Source: Ponticaulis sp. (GTDB lineage Bacteria > Pseudomonadota > Alphaproteobacteria > Caulobacterales > Hyphomonadaceae). From it: DNA of 5,363 nucleotides. Shown here one piece after another: positions 1 through 5,363 of the stretch. Every line of letters begins with the position of its first letter. Position 1 is the first letter of the stretch. Both the position numbers and the translations under genes were made by a program. A model generated the notes under the pieces. The model did not search any database. It saw nothing but the letters and a program-made list of their open reading frames with translations, and was not told where the DNA came from. The stretch lies in assembly GCA_002699325.1 (NCBI GenBank), contig PABS01000033.1, positions 1 to 5,363 of the forward strand. Direction: 5' to 3'.

Positions 1-2822
1 CCGATGAGATTGGTGAGCCCTACGGGATTGTGGTTATTAACATCAATGCGGAAGTGTTTCTCAATGGAATTGTAAGCGAGGTTCGACCTCCGCATACAAC
101 TTACATAATCGATAATTACAGTAATTTTTATCTATACAACCCGAAACGACGGTCAGGTGAGTTTGTTCTGTCCGAAACGCTGGATCCTGAGAACATAGAA
201 TTCGTTCGCCAATTGAGTGGGGGTGAGCATTCTGAAGGTGACTTCGTAGCGCCTTATCCGCTGGTGAACACAGGTCTGGCACAAGGCCTGAAATTAGATG
301 CCGTTGTTACCAGCCCGCGTCTGCCGATGATGTCAGCGTTCTCAACATCACTGTCAGACGGTGCGGCTTTTGTTCTGCTCATGCTTGGCATTGGAACTGG
401 CCTTGTCGCCTTTTTCGCAACGCGGATGACTGAACCCTTGCGAGAAATGACGGAAAGTATTTCCCGCTACCGGGCTTCCGGTCATGAGCAGAGACTTGAT
501 CTGCCAAACCAATCTGGTGGCGAGATTGGGAATCTTTCCAAGGCATTCAGTGATCTTGTGAAACAGTTGGAAGACAGTCGAACACGCACTAATGACATTG
601 TTCGCCATTCGGTCGATGGCCTCATCGTCATTAATCGCGAAGGCACTGTTGAAACGTTCAATCCGGCATGTGAGCGCATGTTCGGATATCAGGCCCATGA
701 AGTGATAGGTAAGAATGTCACAGCTCTGATCTCTGAGAATGACGCGGCCTGGTCGGACGAGCGTCAGAATGCAGACCAGTTTTCTGTAGAGTCTGGTGCT
801 GTAGGAACGAGTCGAGAGGTTTGTGGTCGAAAGAAATCCGGAGAGGAATTTCCCCTCGAACTCACGATCGGTGAATTTCGTCAGAACGGAAAAGTGTATT
901 TCAGCGGAAGTTTACGTGACCTGAGCGAGAGGAAGCGCCACGAACGTGAGATTGAGCGACAGAAGAATACCCTGGAGCTGGCTCTCGACACTGGCCAACT
1001 TGGTTTTTGGTTATGGCACCTTCCAACGGGCAAAGTCGATTTCTGTGATCGGTCGGCTTCTCTTGTCGGGCTGACGCGCGACCAGATGAGCTCGGACCAT
1101 TCGAACTGGAACAATCTGGTCGACCCGGAACAGCGCGACCGTGTGGCTCAAGCTATGGCAGCATTCATCAAGAACAATTGCGACGTATTCGAACAAGAAT
1201 TTCGGATGAAACATAAAGACGGACACTGGGTCTGGGTATTATCCAGGGCGGTTGTCTCTGAACGCGATACCGAAGGCCGCATTGTTCAGATTACAGGTGT
1301 CCAGCAAGATATCACTGACCGGAAACGCAAAGAACTTCAGATAGAAGACCGGAACCGTCGCCTCGAGATGGCTGAGACTGTCGCAAATATGGGGCATTGG
1401 AGTTTAACGGCGAAAACAGGTGAGATGCGCTGGTCGAAAGGTATCTTCGAGATCCATGGCCTCGATCCTGAAGATGGACTTCCTCCATTGGAAGAGGCGA
1501 TTGAATTTTATCATGAAGAAGACCGTCAGCTCGTTTCAGATTATGTCGACGCTGCGATCAATCATGGGACGCCATTTGAGTTTCAGTTGAGACTTGTCAG
1601 AAAAACGGGCGAGATCCGACATGTGGTATCCCGCGGAGAGCCTATTTCTTTGGACGGCGACCCAGAAAGAACGATCGTTTTCGGGGTCTTCCAGGATGTG
1701 ACCGAGAAGGTCCGTTCCGAAATGAAGCTGAAAGCCAGCGAAAATAAAAACCGTTCTCTGCTTGAGACGATCGTAGATGGGGTTTGTACGATAGATACCG
1801 CCGGTATCATCGATAATTGCAATCCCGCTATGGCCAGAATGTTCGGCTACACGGTTGATGAGCTGATTGGCTCGCACGTCTCCCGTCTGATCCCTGCGCA
1901 TGCACGAGATCTGCACGCAAAATCTCATCAGGCACTGGTTAAATCATCAAGTTCTTCACTCCTGGGGCAGACACTGCAGCATGAGGGTCTGCGTAAGAAT
2001 GGCGAAGTCTTTACGCTGGAAGTCGCCATAAGCGAGCTTCAACTGGATGGACGCAAGCTCTTTACTGGCGTGATGCGCGATATTACTGAGCGTAAACAGA
2101 TGGAGACGATGAAAGATGAATTCGTCTCGACGGTGAACCATGAGTTACGCACGCCTCTGACGTCCATTTTTGGCTCGCTTGACCTCCTTAGGCATATGAG
2201 TACCGGAAAACTGGATGAGAAAGGTGACAGGCTTCTTCGGCTGGCACATGATGGCTGTGGACGTCTGACTTCGCTCGTAAACGATATTCTCGACATTGAG
2301 AAGATTGCAGCCGGCAAAATGGATTATCGGTTCGAGACCGTTCATCTCACGGATGTCGTCGATGACATCATTACCCGGCATGAGGGGCTTGCTGAGCGAT
2401 ACAAGGTTCGTTTCGATGTTCAGCATGAGATTGACGATGTCCAGGTTAATCTGGACCCAAGCCGTTTCAACCAGGCGGTCGTCAATCTTCTGTCCAATGC
2501 AGCAAAGTTCTCCCCGGAAGGCGCAGCTGTAACCATTCTCACGCAGCGGCTCGAAAATGGCAGGATCCGGATTTCTGTGAGTGACCGCGGGCCCGGTATT
2601 CCGGCGGCGTTCCGGTCCCGCATTTTCGAGAGGTTTGCTCAAGCCGATGGATCTTCGACCCGTAAGAACACCGCAGGCAGCGGCCTGGGGCTGAATATCA
2701 CGAAATCAATCATAGAAGCCTTTGGCGGCACAGTCGGTTTTGAGACTGAAGACGGGAAGGGTACGACCTTCTATTTTGATCTGCCAACAGCAGAAATGAT
2801 GCAGCAGGCCATCGCCTCATGA
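1..2822 (+). CDS. Membrane multi-PAS sensor histidine kinase (5' end cut by window)
   Basis: Sensor kinase that probably autophosphorylates a histidine in response to a periplasmic and/or cytoplasmic signal. The frame is open from base 3, and the residues before the GTG at 30 (DEIGEPYGI) continue a Cache-like sensor fold, so GTG30 is not the real start. Numbering from GTG30: sensor-domain remainder 1-108; transmembrane helix about 111-132; HAMP about 133-183 (TEPLREM and GEIGNLSKAF); PAS1 about 190-305; PAS2 about 312-435; PAS3 about 443-563; PAS4 about 572-690; HisKA about 694-760 with phospho-acceptor H704 in NHELRTP; HATPase_c about 804-922 with N-box N819/N823, G1 DRGPGIP 852-858, F-box FERF 866-869 and G2 GSGLGL 883-888. 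All catalytic boxes look intact. There is no C-terminal receiver or HPt, so phosphate must pass to separate proteins, most likely the next two gene products. PAS1 and PAS4 are FixL-like; PAS2 and PAS3 are PAS_3-like. The ligand cannot be told from sequence. Confidence 0.95.
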   Translation, partial: DEIGEPYGIVVININAEVFLNGIVSEVRPPHTTYIIDNYSNFYLYNPKRRSGEFVLSETLDPENIEFVRQLSGGEHSEGDFVAPYPLVNTGLAQGLKLDAVVTSPRLPMMSAFSTSLSDGAAFVLLMLGIGTGLVAFFATRMTEPLREMTESISRYRASGHEQRLDLPNQSGGEIGNLSKAFSDLVKQLEDSRTRTNDIVRHSVDGLIVINREGTVETFNPACERMFGYQAHEVIGKNVTALISENDAAWSDERQNADQFSVESGAVGTSREVCGRKKSGEEFPLELTIGEFRQNGKVYFSGSLRDLSERKRHEREIERQKNTLELALDTGQLGFWLWHLPTGKVDFCDRSASLVGLTRDQMSSDHSNWNNLVDPEQRDRVAQAMAAFIKNNCDVFEQEFRMKHKDGHWVWVLSRAVVSERDTEGRIVQITGVQQDITDRKRKELQIEDRNRRLEMAETVANMGHWSLTAKTGEMRWSKGIFEIHGLDPEDGLPPLEEAIEFYHEEDRQLVSDYVDAAINHGTPFEFQLRLVRKTGEIRHVVSRGEPISLDGDPERTIVFGVFQDVTEKVRSEMKLKASENKNRSLLETIVDGVCTIDTAGIIDNCNPAMARMFGYTVDELIGSHVSRLIPAHARDLHAKSHQALVKSSSSSLLGQTLQHEGLRKNGEVFTLEVAISELQLDGRKLFTGVMRDITERKQMETMKDEFVSTVNHELRTPLTSIFGSLDLLRHMSTGKLDEKGDRLLRLAHDGCGRLTSLVNDILDIEKIAAGKMDYRFETVHLTDVVDDIITRHEGLAERYKVRFDVQHEIDDVQVNLDPSRFNQAVVNLLSNAAKFSPEGAAVTILTQRLENGRIRISVSDRGPGIPAAFRSRIFERFAQADGSSTRKNTAGSGLGLNITKSIIEAFGGTVGFETEDGKGTTFYFDLPTAEMMQQAIAS

Positions 2823-2853
2823 CAACCTCAACGAAAAATCGGAGTTCAGACCA

Positions 2854-3264
2854 ATGAACCGCCCTCTCAATAAAGTTCTCTATCTCGAAGATGATCCTCA
2901 CATTTCCGAAGTCGCCATGATTGCCATGCGCGATATCGGTGGTCTTGATGTGATTCGTTGCGAGACAGGTGCCGACGCGATCAGCCAGATTGAGTCCTTT
3001 CAGCCTGATCTTCTGCTCTTTGACGTGATGTTACCAGATATGGACGGACCGCAAACGCTCGACAAAATCCGGAACCTCTCGGGGTTTGAGAAGACACCGG
3101 TCGTTTTTATGACCGCGAAAGCGCAGGTTCAGGAGCAGAAGCGATATATGGAATTGGGTGCGCTTACAGTCATTGTTAAGCCATTCGATGCCATGATGCT
3201 GGCAGTCCAGCTCAGATCAGTTTGGAGCGCGCGCGCTTCCGTATCTGATGCTTGTCCGGCGTAA
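2854..3264 (+). CDS. Single-domain CheY-like response regulator
   Basis: A 136-residue cytoplasmic receiver with no output domain. The acidic pocket is E12-D13-D14, the phospho-acceptor is D57 in LLLFDVMLPDMDG, the conserved threonine is T87 in VVFMTAKAQ, and the lysine is K109 in VKPF, so it should be phosphorylatable. The TAKAQ motif and the ending LGALTVIVKPFDAMMLAVQLRSVW resemble a group of small receivers that commonly sit beside PAS-rich kinases; this is recalled family knowledge and was not searched. The ATG at 2854 is preceded by GGAG at 2841-2844, nine bases away, and lies 31 bases after the kinase stop, which supports co-transcription. It likely takes phosphate from H704 of the kinase and either relays it to the HPt domain of the next gene product, acts on a protein target directly, or serves as a phosphate sink. 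The short tail after residue about 125 has no recognisable domain. Confidence 0.93.
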   Translation: MNRPLNKVLYLEDDPHISEVAMIAMRDIGGLDVIRCETGADAISQIESFQPDLLLFDVMLPDMDGPQTLDKIRNLSGFEKTPVVFMTAKAQVQEQKRYMELGALTVIVKPFDAMMLAVQLRSVWSARASVSDACPA

Positions 3265-3287
3265 AGCGACTTCTGACAAGCGCCGAG

Positions 3288-3294
3288 AAGGAGG
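3288..3294 (+). promoter_or_regulatory. Strong Shine-Dalgarno supporting a TTG start
   Basis: AAGGAGG lies six bases upstream of the TTG at 3301. It is a near-perfect anti-16S match at good spacing, and it is the reason the downstream gene is started at this rare codon rather than at a later in-frame ATG or GTG. Confidence 0.8.
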
Positions 3295-3300
3295 CGGTAT

Positions 3301-4134
3301 TTGATCAATCCAGCAGACAGTACGCGCGAAATTGTGACGCGTTATTGCCAGCAATTGCCTTCGGAAATTTCTGGCCTGGCGAGTTTGCTGGAAGTCTGCT
3401 CGACTGACGAGTCACGGCGCGAGAGTACTTTAAAAGAGTTCCATCATGAGGTCCACCGCATGGCAGGTGCGGCCCATTGCATGGGTTTCCCATTTCTCGG
3501 CAACGAGCTTGGGAATGTCGAATTTCTTTTACTTGGCCTGATTGAACGTGGACCAGAAGCGGGTCTGAAGGATATCCTTGAAGTCGCCAATCGACTGCAG
3601 GCTGTTGCGCGTCTGAAAGGTTACGTTACCCCACAGAATTCGGGTTTGCTTCGCGCTGTACAGCAAAGTCAGGTTCAGCAGATATCCGCCGAAGACCCCA
3701 AGCCATCCCGCGCGATCCTGCCCAGTTCACTCAGTGCGCAGAGAATCGTGTTTGCGGATGACGATATGACTATTCGCATGCTGATGCGCGAAATGCTGAC
3801 GAATCTTGGTGTGCGTTCTGTTGAAACGGCCGTGAATGGTCAAGAAGCGCTGCAAATTCTGGAACGCTTCAATGCGACCATCGTGATCACTGACTGGCGG
3901 ATGAAGCCGGTGAGCGGCATGGATCTTTTAAAACGAATCCGCGGCGGTAAAACCATGGTTGACCGTGACTGTCCGGTTATTTTTCTGACGTCCAGCAACA
4001 CAGTGAAAGATGTGAAGCTCGCCATTAATGAGGGCGCGAACCACTTCCTTGTGAAGCCGTTCACAACCTCGGCCGTAGAGAAAGCGCTCCATCAGGTGAT
4101 TCTACGCACACATTCGGAAGAGATGCTTCTCTAG
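3301..4134 (+). CDS. HPt-receiver fusion phosphorelay protein
   Basis: A 277-residue cytoplasmic protein with two phosphotransfer domains and no DNA-binding or enzymatic output. Residues about 10-108 are mostly helical and carry an HPt-like motif, HRMAGAAHCMGFPFLG, with H52 as the likely phospho-histidine; this part is divergent and is called from the motif and the helical pattern. A glutamine/serine/proline-rich linker (about 110-146) leads to a receiver at about 147-270. The receiver has acidic residues D153-D155, phospho-acceptor D198 in IVITDWRMKPVSG, T230 in IFLTSS and K252 in VKPF. The start is TTG, chosen on the strong Shine-Dalgarno at 3288-3294, and the gap from the previous stop is 36 bases. 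It most likely works with the two genes upstream: H52 could take phosphate from D57 of the small receiver and pass it to D198 or to an unlinked regulator. The receiver call is firm; the HPt call is good but less certain. Confidence 0.9.
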   Translation: MINPADSTREIVTRYCQQLPSEISGLASLLEVCSTDESRRESTLKEFHHEVHRMAGAAHCMGFPFLGNELGNVEFLLLGLIERGPEAGLKDILEVANRLQAVARLKGYVTPQNSGLLRAVQQSQVQQISAEDPKPSRAILPSSLSAQRIVFADDDMTIRMLMREMLTNLGVRSVETAVNGQEALQILERFNATIVITDWRMKPVSGMDLLKRIRGGKTMVDRDCPVIFLTSSNTVKDVKLAINEGANHFLVKPFTTSAVEKALHQVILRTHSEEMLL

Positions 4135-4191
4135 CGGTTTTCGGCGGCCATCTGCAGTGAGATCAGAACCGCCTGTCACAGGGCCCAGAGC

Positions 4192-4211
4192 ACGCTTATG
4201 AGCGTTTTTTT
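4192..4211 (+). terminator. Weak candidate rho-independent terminator of the signalling operon
   Basis: A 5-bp stem ACGCT/AGCGT (4192-4196 with 4201-4205) around the loop TATG is followed directly by six further T residues (4206-4211). It lies 57 bases after the HPt-receiver stop and just before the convergent tRNA gene, where a terminator would be expected. The stem is short, so it may be weak or assisted. Confidence 0.5.
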
Positions 4212-4236
4212 CTTGTGGGATTACGGCGGGAAAGAG

Positions 4237-4312
<76 letters not shown>

Positions 4313-4329
4313 ACTCTGAAAGAGCGCGC

Positions 4330-4359
4330 GTCATAGCGTAAGTTCTCCCGCTGTGGCAA
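4330..4359 (-). promoter_or_regulatory. Candidate sigma70-type promoter for the tRNA-Thr gene
   Basis: On the minus strand, TTGCCA (complement of 4354-4359) and TATGAC (complement of 4330-4335) are separated by 18 bases. They match the -35 and -10 consensus at 5 and 4 of 6 positions. The -10 ends 17 bases before the mature tRNA 5' end, leaving room for a short leader. The bases just after it read GCGCGC, the G+C-rich discriminator typical of stringently controlled stable-RNA promoters. Alphaproteobacterial promoters are loose, so this is a positional inference. Confidence 0.45.
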
Positions 4360-4412
4360 GGCGGAATTTCACGTTTTTGCAAACCTTTTCAGAAGAAGCT
4401 TTCCGAGGCGGC

Positions 4413-4422
4413 TGTCATGACA
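4413..4422. repeat. Perfect 10-bp palindrome TGTCATGACA
   Basis: TGTCA followed by its exact reverse complement, about 95 bases upstream of the OmpA-like gene's start and about 55 bases upstream of the tRNA promoter's -35. It could be an operator half-site pair for a dimeric regulator, but several 10-bp palindromes are expected by chance in a window this long, and no second copy was noticed. Confidence 0.25.
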
Positions 4423-4428
4423 AAATCA

Positions 4429-4448
4429 GGCAAATGCCGTGATTTGCC
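4429..4448. repeat. Inverted repeat GGCAAAT-6-ATTTGCC upstream of the OmpA-like gene
   Basis: Two perfect 7-base arms (4429-4435 and 4442-4448) are separated by GCCGTG. There is no T-run after it on the plus strand and only a poor one on the minus strand, so it does not look like a terminator. Its place in the divergent space between the tRNA and the OmpA-like gene suits an operator, but a chance origin is possible. Confidence 0.35.
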
Positions 4449-4506
4449 ATTATTCGGTCTCGGAACTTTCACGACTTGCGTTCAATTGTGTTAGTATGGG
4501 TGGAAC

Positions 4507-4512
4507 AGGAGG
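4507..4512 (+). promoter_or_regulatory. Shine-Dalgarno that fixes the GTG start of the OmpA-like gene
   Basis: AGGAGG lies five bases before the GTG at 4518. This favours the GTG over the in-frame TTG at 4476, which has no ribosome site and would put an odd 14-residue extension in front of a normal signal peptide. Confidence 0.8.
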
Positions 4513-4517
4513 ACCAG

Positions 4518-4973
4518 GTGCATCAGCGATTCAGACTCTTAGCCGCAGCCGGCGTTGTGGGGCTTGCCTCTTTCGGGGCTCACAGCCTTGCCGAGAATGC
4601 GATTGAACGGGAAAAGGCTGCGGCCTGCCAGCCCGTCGAGGTGTCTGTTTACTTTGCGCCGGGTCAGACTGAGCTCAACGACTTTGCAGAAGACCTGCTG
4701 CGGAACGCTGTCGGACGCGTGCAGCAATGCGAGCTCGCGCAAATCGACGTGACGGGTTATGCGGATGCGACTGGGCAGTCCTCGGCGAATTACCGGATCT
4801 CGGAGCTTCGCGCAGAAGCAGCTCTGGAATACCTTCTGAACAACAATGTTACAGCGAACCAGATCAACATCACTGCAAAGGGTGATGAAGGCGCGCTGCT
4901 TGAAGATGGTGTGCGAGCTGTCATGCGCCGTAAGGCCGATTTGCGGATCGTACCGGTTCAGCCCACAGCCTGA
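4518..4973 (+). CDS. Small exported OmpA-like peptidoglycan-binding domain protein
   Basis: A 151-residue protein, predicted periplasmic. Residues 1-25 are a Sec signal peptide: basic HQRFR, a hydrophobic stretch LLAAAGVVGLASFG, and an SLA/EN cleavage site after A25. There is no lipobox cysteine at the cleavage site, so it is not an obvious lipoprotein. Residues about 40-146 match the OmpA C-terminal fold: a strand VSVYFAPGQTEL, then VTGYADATG, then NYRISELRAEAALEYLL. D83 and R98 sit where OmpA-family proteins bind the diaminopimelate of peptidoglycan. The family's usual NRRV near the end is replaced by MRRKADLRIV. Mature C37 and C71 could form a disulfide. With no beta-barrel, it is essentially a free OmpA-like domain and may bind the wall or act as a partner of an envelope complex. 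The GTG start follows the AGGAGG at 4507. It appears to be a single-gene unit; no clear terminator follows. Confidence 0.88.
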   Translation: MHQRFRLLAAAGVVGLASFGAHSLAENAIEREKAAACQPVEVSVYFAPGQTELNDFAEDLLRNAVGRVQQCELAQIDVTGYADATGQSSANYRISELRAEAALEYLLNNNVTANQINITAKGDEGALLEDGVRAVMRRKADLRIVPVQPTA

Positions 4974-5071
4974 TTGAGTGCGGGTCGTTTGTTTTCACAG
5001 AAGATCGGCCAGGCGAGCTGTATACGGAATTTCTGCCGATTAGTCATTTCCAGCTGCCAAGGCGCACGTTA

Positions 5072-5097
5072 AAGAGGTCGCTTCTGGCGGACCTCTT
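5072..5097 (+). promoter_or_regulatory. Hairpin in the metG upstream region, role unknown
   Basis: Eight perfect base pairs, AAGAGGTC (5072-5079) with GACCTCTT (5090-5097), enclose GCTTCTGGCG. Two more G-C pairs are possible inside with one bulged G. The hairpin ends 36 bases before the metG ATG. It is followed by GCCGCCTTCTTC and not by a T-run, so it is not a classic terminator. It could be a leader structure or a DNA operator. No known riboswitch class was recognised around it. Confidence 0.4.
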
Positions 5098-5133
5098 GCC
5101 GCCTTCTTCAAATTCACACGACCGGCGAGCACC

Positions 5134-5363
5134 ATGGCGCGTATTCTGATCACATCTGCACTGCCTTACATTAATGGCATCAAACACCTTGGAAACCTTG
5201 CGGGCTCCATGCTGCCTGCGGATGTATATGCGCGCTTTCAGCGGCTGCGTGGTCACGACGTGCTTTATATCTGCGCGACGGATGAGCATGGCACGCCGGC
5301 GGAACTGGCCGCCCAGAAAACGGGTATGGATGTTCGGGCTTATGTGGATGAGCAGCACGAGAT
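5134..5363 (+). CDS. metG: Methionyl-tRNA synthetase, N-terminal 76 residues (3' end cut by window)
   Basis: Class I aminoacyl-tRNA synthetase that charges tRNA-Met, using ATP, in the cytoplasm. Only the first 76 codons are present. The N-terminus [21 protein letters not shown] is the start of the Rossmann catalytic domain, with the HIGH signature as H18-L19-G20-N21. [29 protein letters not shown] follows, which is the methionine- and adenylate-site region typical of MetRS. The KMSKS loop, any zinc knuckle and the anticodon-binding domain lie beyond the edge. The ATG at 5134 is chosen because the conserved family N-terminus begins there; its Shine-Dalgarno is weak (GGCGAG at 5124-5129). The gene is separated by 160 bases from the OmpA-like gene, so it probably has its own promoter, though none was clear. 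Confidence 0.95.
   Translation, partial: MARILITSALPYINGIKHLGNLAGSMLPADVYARFQRLRGHDVLYICATDEHGTPAELAAQKTGMDVRAYVDEQHE

Noticed and set aside
30..32. GTG as the true start of the histidine kinase
   Set aside because: The frame is open back to base 3, and the preceding residues (GEPYGI) continue into the VVININ strand of a Cache-like fold. There is no Shine-Dalgarno before it, so the gene simply runs in from outside.
2145..2642. 165-codon minus-strand open frame inside the kinase
   Set aside because: It lies opposite the intact HisKA/HATPase coding sequence and shows no domain or ribosome site.
4143..4173. GGCGG/CCGCC inverted repeat after the HPt-receiver gene as a terminator
   Set aside because: The stem is five bases with a 21-base loop and no following T-run. 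The 4192-4211 hairpin is the better candidate.
4489..4497. Extended -10 (TG-T-TAGTAT) as promoter of the OmpA-like gene
   Set aside because: No credible -35 lies 16-18 bases upstream, and the implied start would leave only about 14 bases before the GTG. It is possible but too weak to annotate.
4498..4506. GGGTGGAAC resembling the conserved T-box sequence
   Set aside because: It precedes an OmpA-like gene and not a synthetase, has no antiterminator/terminator structure, and T-box elements are not expected in this group.
4476..4517. TTG at 4476 as start of the OmpA-like protein
   Set aside because: It lacks a ribosome site and would add a tryptophan- and acid-containing segment before a normal signal peptide. 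The GTG at 4518 has AGGAGG five bases upstream.
5044..5358. 104-codon minus-strand open frame over the metG start
   Set aside because: It overlaps clear metG coding sequence, has no recognisable domain, and is arginine- and histidine-rich in the manner of an antisense shadow.

Overview
The window looks like an ordinary chromosomal segment from an alphaproteobacterium. The signs are the N-terminal sequence of the methionyl-tRNA synthetase (the type whose second motif reads CATDEHGTP), a tRNA-Thr with an encoded CCA, a base composition of roughly half G+C by eye, and a multi-PAS histidine kinase beside stand-alone receiver proteins. A marine or aquatic group such as the Hyphomonadaceae/Maricaulales would fit, but that is a guess from general resemblance.

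Positions 1-4134 form a same-strand three-gene signalling operon. First comes a large membrane histidine kinase, cut by the left edge of the window. It has the end of a periplasmic sensor domain, one visible transmembrane helix, HAMP, four PAS domains, HisKA and HATPase_c. Next comes a 136-residue single-domain receiver protein, then a 277-residue protein with an N-terminal HPt-like domain and a C-terminal receiver. The gaps are 31 and 36 bases, and each downstream gene has its own Shine-Dalgarno. The kinase has no receiver or HPt of its own, and neither partner carries an output domain. The set therefore reads as a phosphorelay split over three polypeptides (His704, then Asp57, then His52 and/or Asp198) whose final target is outside the window.

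Positions 4135-4517 are an intergenic stretch interrupted by a tRNA gene. It holds a weak candidate terminator for the operon, a tRNA-Thr(TGT) on the minus strand converging on the operon, a plausible minus-strand promoter for that tRNA, and two small symmetrical elements upstream of the next gene.

Positions 4518-4973 encode a small exported OmpA-like peptidoglycan-binding protein. A 160-base gap follows, with an 8-bp hairpin at 5072-5097, and then metG begins at 5134 and runs off the right edge.

Most of the window is conventional. The most interesting signals are the kinase's PAS array, in which the outer two PAS domains resemble the FixL oxygen sensor but split its haem hallmarks between them, and the split phosphorelay with an HPt-REC fusion. 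No mobile element, CRISPR array or phage feature was seen.
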